Shown: one piece after another, positions 61,541 to 64,000 of the stretch | How the letters are laid out: every line of letters begins with the position of its first letter | Position numbering within the stretch: position 1 is the first letter of the stretch | Origin: Aquilaria yunnanensis | Lineage: Eukaryota > Streptophyta > Magnoliopsida > Malvales > Thymelaeaceae | DNA: 64,000 bases | Assembly: GCA_039654915.1 (NCBI GenBank) | Contig: CM077594.1 | Span: forward strand, 110,002,893 to 110,066,892 | Direction: 5' to 3' | The notes under the pieces: generated by a model | What the model saw: only the letters and a program-made list of their open reading frames with translations | Databases searched by the model: none | What the model was told of the DNA's origin: nothing | Translations under genes and position numbers: made by a program

Positions 61541-63044
61541 AGGAGTCTGATTGGTAATGGCGTCAGGAAGCCACCCCCTCATTTTGACCGAGCACAATAT
61601 AGCAGAAGGTGGTTCACAGTGTAGAGCCACGGGTTCCGCCATATCAAAGCAGAGCCTAAAATATGTGGATACAATTTTCTGGGTTCATAACATCACATTG
61701 CGTCCAAGATTGAGTCATGTTTATATCTTGCTGGGGTATTCATCAAAATTTTTTCCAACAGATGTTCATATTTATGGTAGAGAATGTTACTTGCCAAGTG
61801 AGTTCAAATGCGAGAATACTTGTGACAAGCTTGCTGGGATATGTTTATAGTCGTCATTTTACTGTATGCAAACGCGAGGCCGTGGTTGAAATTTCTTTCT
61901 TTGTTTTTTTGAGAAACATAACACTTGTAGCTTGTTATTTTTGAGAGAGAGAGAGATGTCATTTTTGGAGAAGCGAGGTGCTGAATCTGGTTCTGAAATC
62001 TTCATCTACGTTGAAGAAGACAACTGATGCGCTTATCCTCTTACAAGTTCCGTGTACAAGTAGCGTCACAGCAACTAAGCCTTGATTATTGCTAAATCAT
62101 CTGCTAGGACTAAATTAGTTACATTTGATTTGGGTGCTCTTCACGTGTTGGGCATTTACCTCAACCAACGAATCTCTTAAATTCCATTCTCTAATGATAA
62201 ACAAGGTTCTAATTATTGTTCGAATCATGACGAATGGGCAAGTTGTCCAAATTTGTCCGTGTCAGGAGAAGGGCTGGAACCAGGCATATATAAATGGGGT
62301 TAGTTTGATATTGAAGGACAGATTCCACCTCTAAATAGACAAGCTTGAAAATTTTTAAATTGGGTGAAAAATTTTTAACTTCTTTCAGGGGGGAAACAAA
62401 GAATTAGTACTACTAGTACTCGGTAAAAAGTTTGTAAATCGATTTGATAATATCCCCATGGAGGGGGGTGAGCATTAGTAACAGAACACGGGAGGTCCAT
62501 GAGTCTAGAATAGATGGACGGCCCGAAACCGACAGCTTAAGAAAGCAACACAACACCCGGAGCCAGCTAGGCAGCTCAAGTCAAGGCGTTAACGCGCCAA
62601 ATCCATAACCAGGCCGGCCTTTCAACCAGACCCTAACATAAACAAATTGTTTTGTTTCGTCTTTCCCTCAAAACCTAAAAAAACAATTAATTCTCATGAA
62701 CTTCAGTTAGCTTTTGGAAGTCTTCTTTCTTTTTTCTTTTAGAGTAAAACTTTTGGAGTGTAGTCTCAGTAGATGATCATGATCCTTCATTTTCAACCAG
62801 CTCTGTTAAACTGGAAGAATTTGCAAGTCATCTCGCGTACGAAGTACATTATTATATTTTATGGAAGAAAAATTATGCAAAAGCCTGTAACCAGCCATGA
62901 AAACCTTGCAACCTTCCCCTAGAGAGAAAAAGAAGAGAGAAACTCTCAGCGGGATCCGGCTTTTGGCCGGTTGGCCAAACTTTTGTGTTTTTCTTTCTTT
63001 TTGGCCGGCTTCGGGCTTTTCTTATTTTTTCCATTACACTGCTT
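61541..63044. other. 3' region of the MES11-like gene and intergenic DNA
   Basis: No second gene is seen. The first few hundred bases are likely 3' UTR. A short GA repeat lies near 61944-61955. Later frames are short and lack domains. Confidence 0.4.
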
Positions 63045-63436
63045 CAGTGGCGGAATCAAGATTTTATTTTCAGGAGGCGAGCCCGAAGGAGAGTTAACGA
63101 AGCTGGGAGAAGAGGGAGGGCATCGCAGCGAGACAAAGCTGCAAATTAGGATTAAGTCGTACTAATTTAAAGATCAATGTGTAACATGTATAATTTTGAA
63201 AAGTTGAAGGACTAATGTGCATTTAGGCCATGTTGAATATCAGCCTAACTGTAGAGGGAATCATTACACAGCGCTTATCTCACTACATCTTCATATTCTT
63301 CCATTATTTTTAAGGATAAAAAAACATATCTAATTCCTAATTTTTTTTAAATTAATCAATTAAGTATTTATATTTAAATCTTTTTAAAATTTTTGGGGGC
63401 AACGGCACCTTCTGCCCCTATTGTGGTCCACCACTG
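63045..63436. mobile_element. hAT-type MITE
   Basis: 392 bp starting CAGTGGCGGAATCAAG and ending in the reverse complement of CAGTGGTGGACC, flanked by CACTGCTT / CAATGCAT (6 of 8 matching). It shares its terminus with the element at 26499. Non-coding. Confidence 0.65.
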
Positions 63437-64000
63437 CAATGCATGTTGGCATTCATGACCCACCTCTAATTTGACATCGATCATATTAATGATGGAATCA
63501 CGATATGGAACCTCTGATCTAGTTCAGTTGGAGTCGTTGGCGACTCATGTTTGGTACTATTTTTAGATTAGGGTTCTATTCAACATTTTTTTTAGATCCA
63601 TTGGAGAGATCCACGTTCTATCCCTCTCATTTGATCGGATTGATTCTAGTGGGTTTGTTTATGTCTTTTTTGGTGTTTTTGCATATGTTGAATAATTAAT
63701 GTCTCATTGTCATTTCTAGGGTGATTCAGGTTGACTTTATGATTCTCGGTTCAATTCCAGTGTTAAGTTTGTTTGTTAATTTATCCAATTTAATATTGGC
63801 ATTGTTTATCTAATTTTATGTTGGTGTAGTTGTTGGTTTTGTACTTTTGTGGAATCTTCACTCAAGTTGTAAGTGTGAATCTTGTTATTTATGAGAGTTT
63901 TTCTCCTATGATGTTTATAGGTAAAAACGTAGAGCTAATGATCTCTGTAACAACATGTTTTTCAGGAGTCAACATCAATCTGTTTCATTTAGATTGATTG
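63437..64000. other. Window end, nothing recognised
   Basis: T-rich sequence without a supported coding frame or repeat structure. It may be cut by the window edge. Confidence 0.3.

Overview
The window is nuclear DNA from a flowering plant, most likely a eudicot. Intergenic DNA is AT-rich, introns are of plant type with GT..AG borders, and the genes are plant-specific (LONGIFOLIA/TRM, MES-type methylesterase). I cannot name the species from sequence alone. No rRNA, tRNA, CRISPR or organellar block was seen.

Three genes look intact. (1) A TFIID subunit TAF8-like gene on + has a single coding exon, 12470-13597. (2) A LONGIFOLIA/TRM1-2-like gene on - spans 16033-20920. I reconstruct five coding exons whose phases close exactly into 1045 aa, including a 53-nt exon that is easy to miss. 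(3) A MES11-like alpha/beta hydrolase on + spans 57321-61540, with five coding exons and 382 aa. TAF8 and LONGIFOLIA are convergent, with about 2.4 kb between their stop codons. Their products have unrelated roles (transcription initiation, microtubule-linked cell elongation, hormone-ester type hydrolase), and nothing suggests a functional cluster.

The rest is mainly transposon-derived. The highlight is a 5.04-kb CACTA element (32466-37503). It has matching CACTACTA termini, a perfect 3-bp target duplication (TAA) and dense ACCAACG/CGTTGGT subterminal repeats. It shows no recognisable transposase and has instead captured plant gene pieces with their introns: the 5' half of a CCR/DFR-like reductase, internal exons of a tRNA 2'-phosphotransferase (Tpt1/KptA), and a third exon-like piece of unknown origin. 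A second CACTA element of another family (38323-42536, target duplication ATT) lies only 819 bp further on and keeps fragments of transposase-type ORFs.

Other mobile DNA, from left to right: a 5'-truncated LINE on - (about 3330-6005) interrupted by a hAT-type MITE (4254-4689); a Stowaway MITE in LONGIFOLIA intron 1; a degenerate LINE-like stretch (about 25790-27655) holding a hAT MITE with a perfect 8-bp target duplication; AT-rich foldback elements at 28-29.5 kb; a Stowaway-like MITE (43449-43697); a block of about 146-bp repeats (46.2-46.7 kb); a hAT MITE (48989-49559); a miniature LTR retrotransposon (TRIM) with two identical 176-bp LTRs (54230-54858); a LINE fragment on + (about 55255-55740); a Stowaway MITE in MES intron 4; and a hAT MITE (63045-63436). 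The stretches between these hold no gene I can support.
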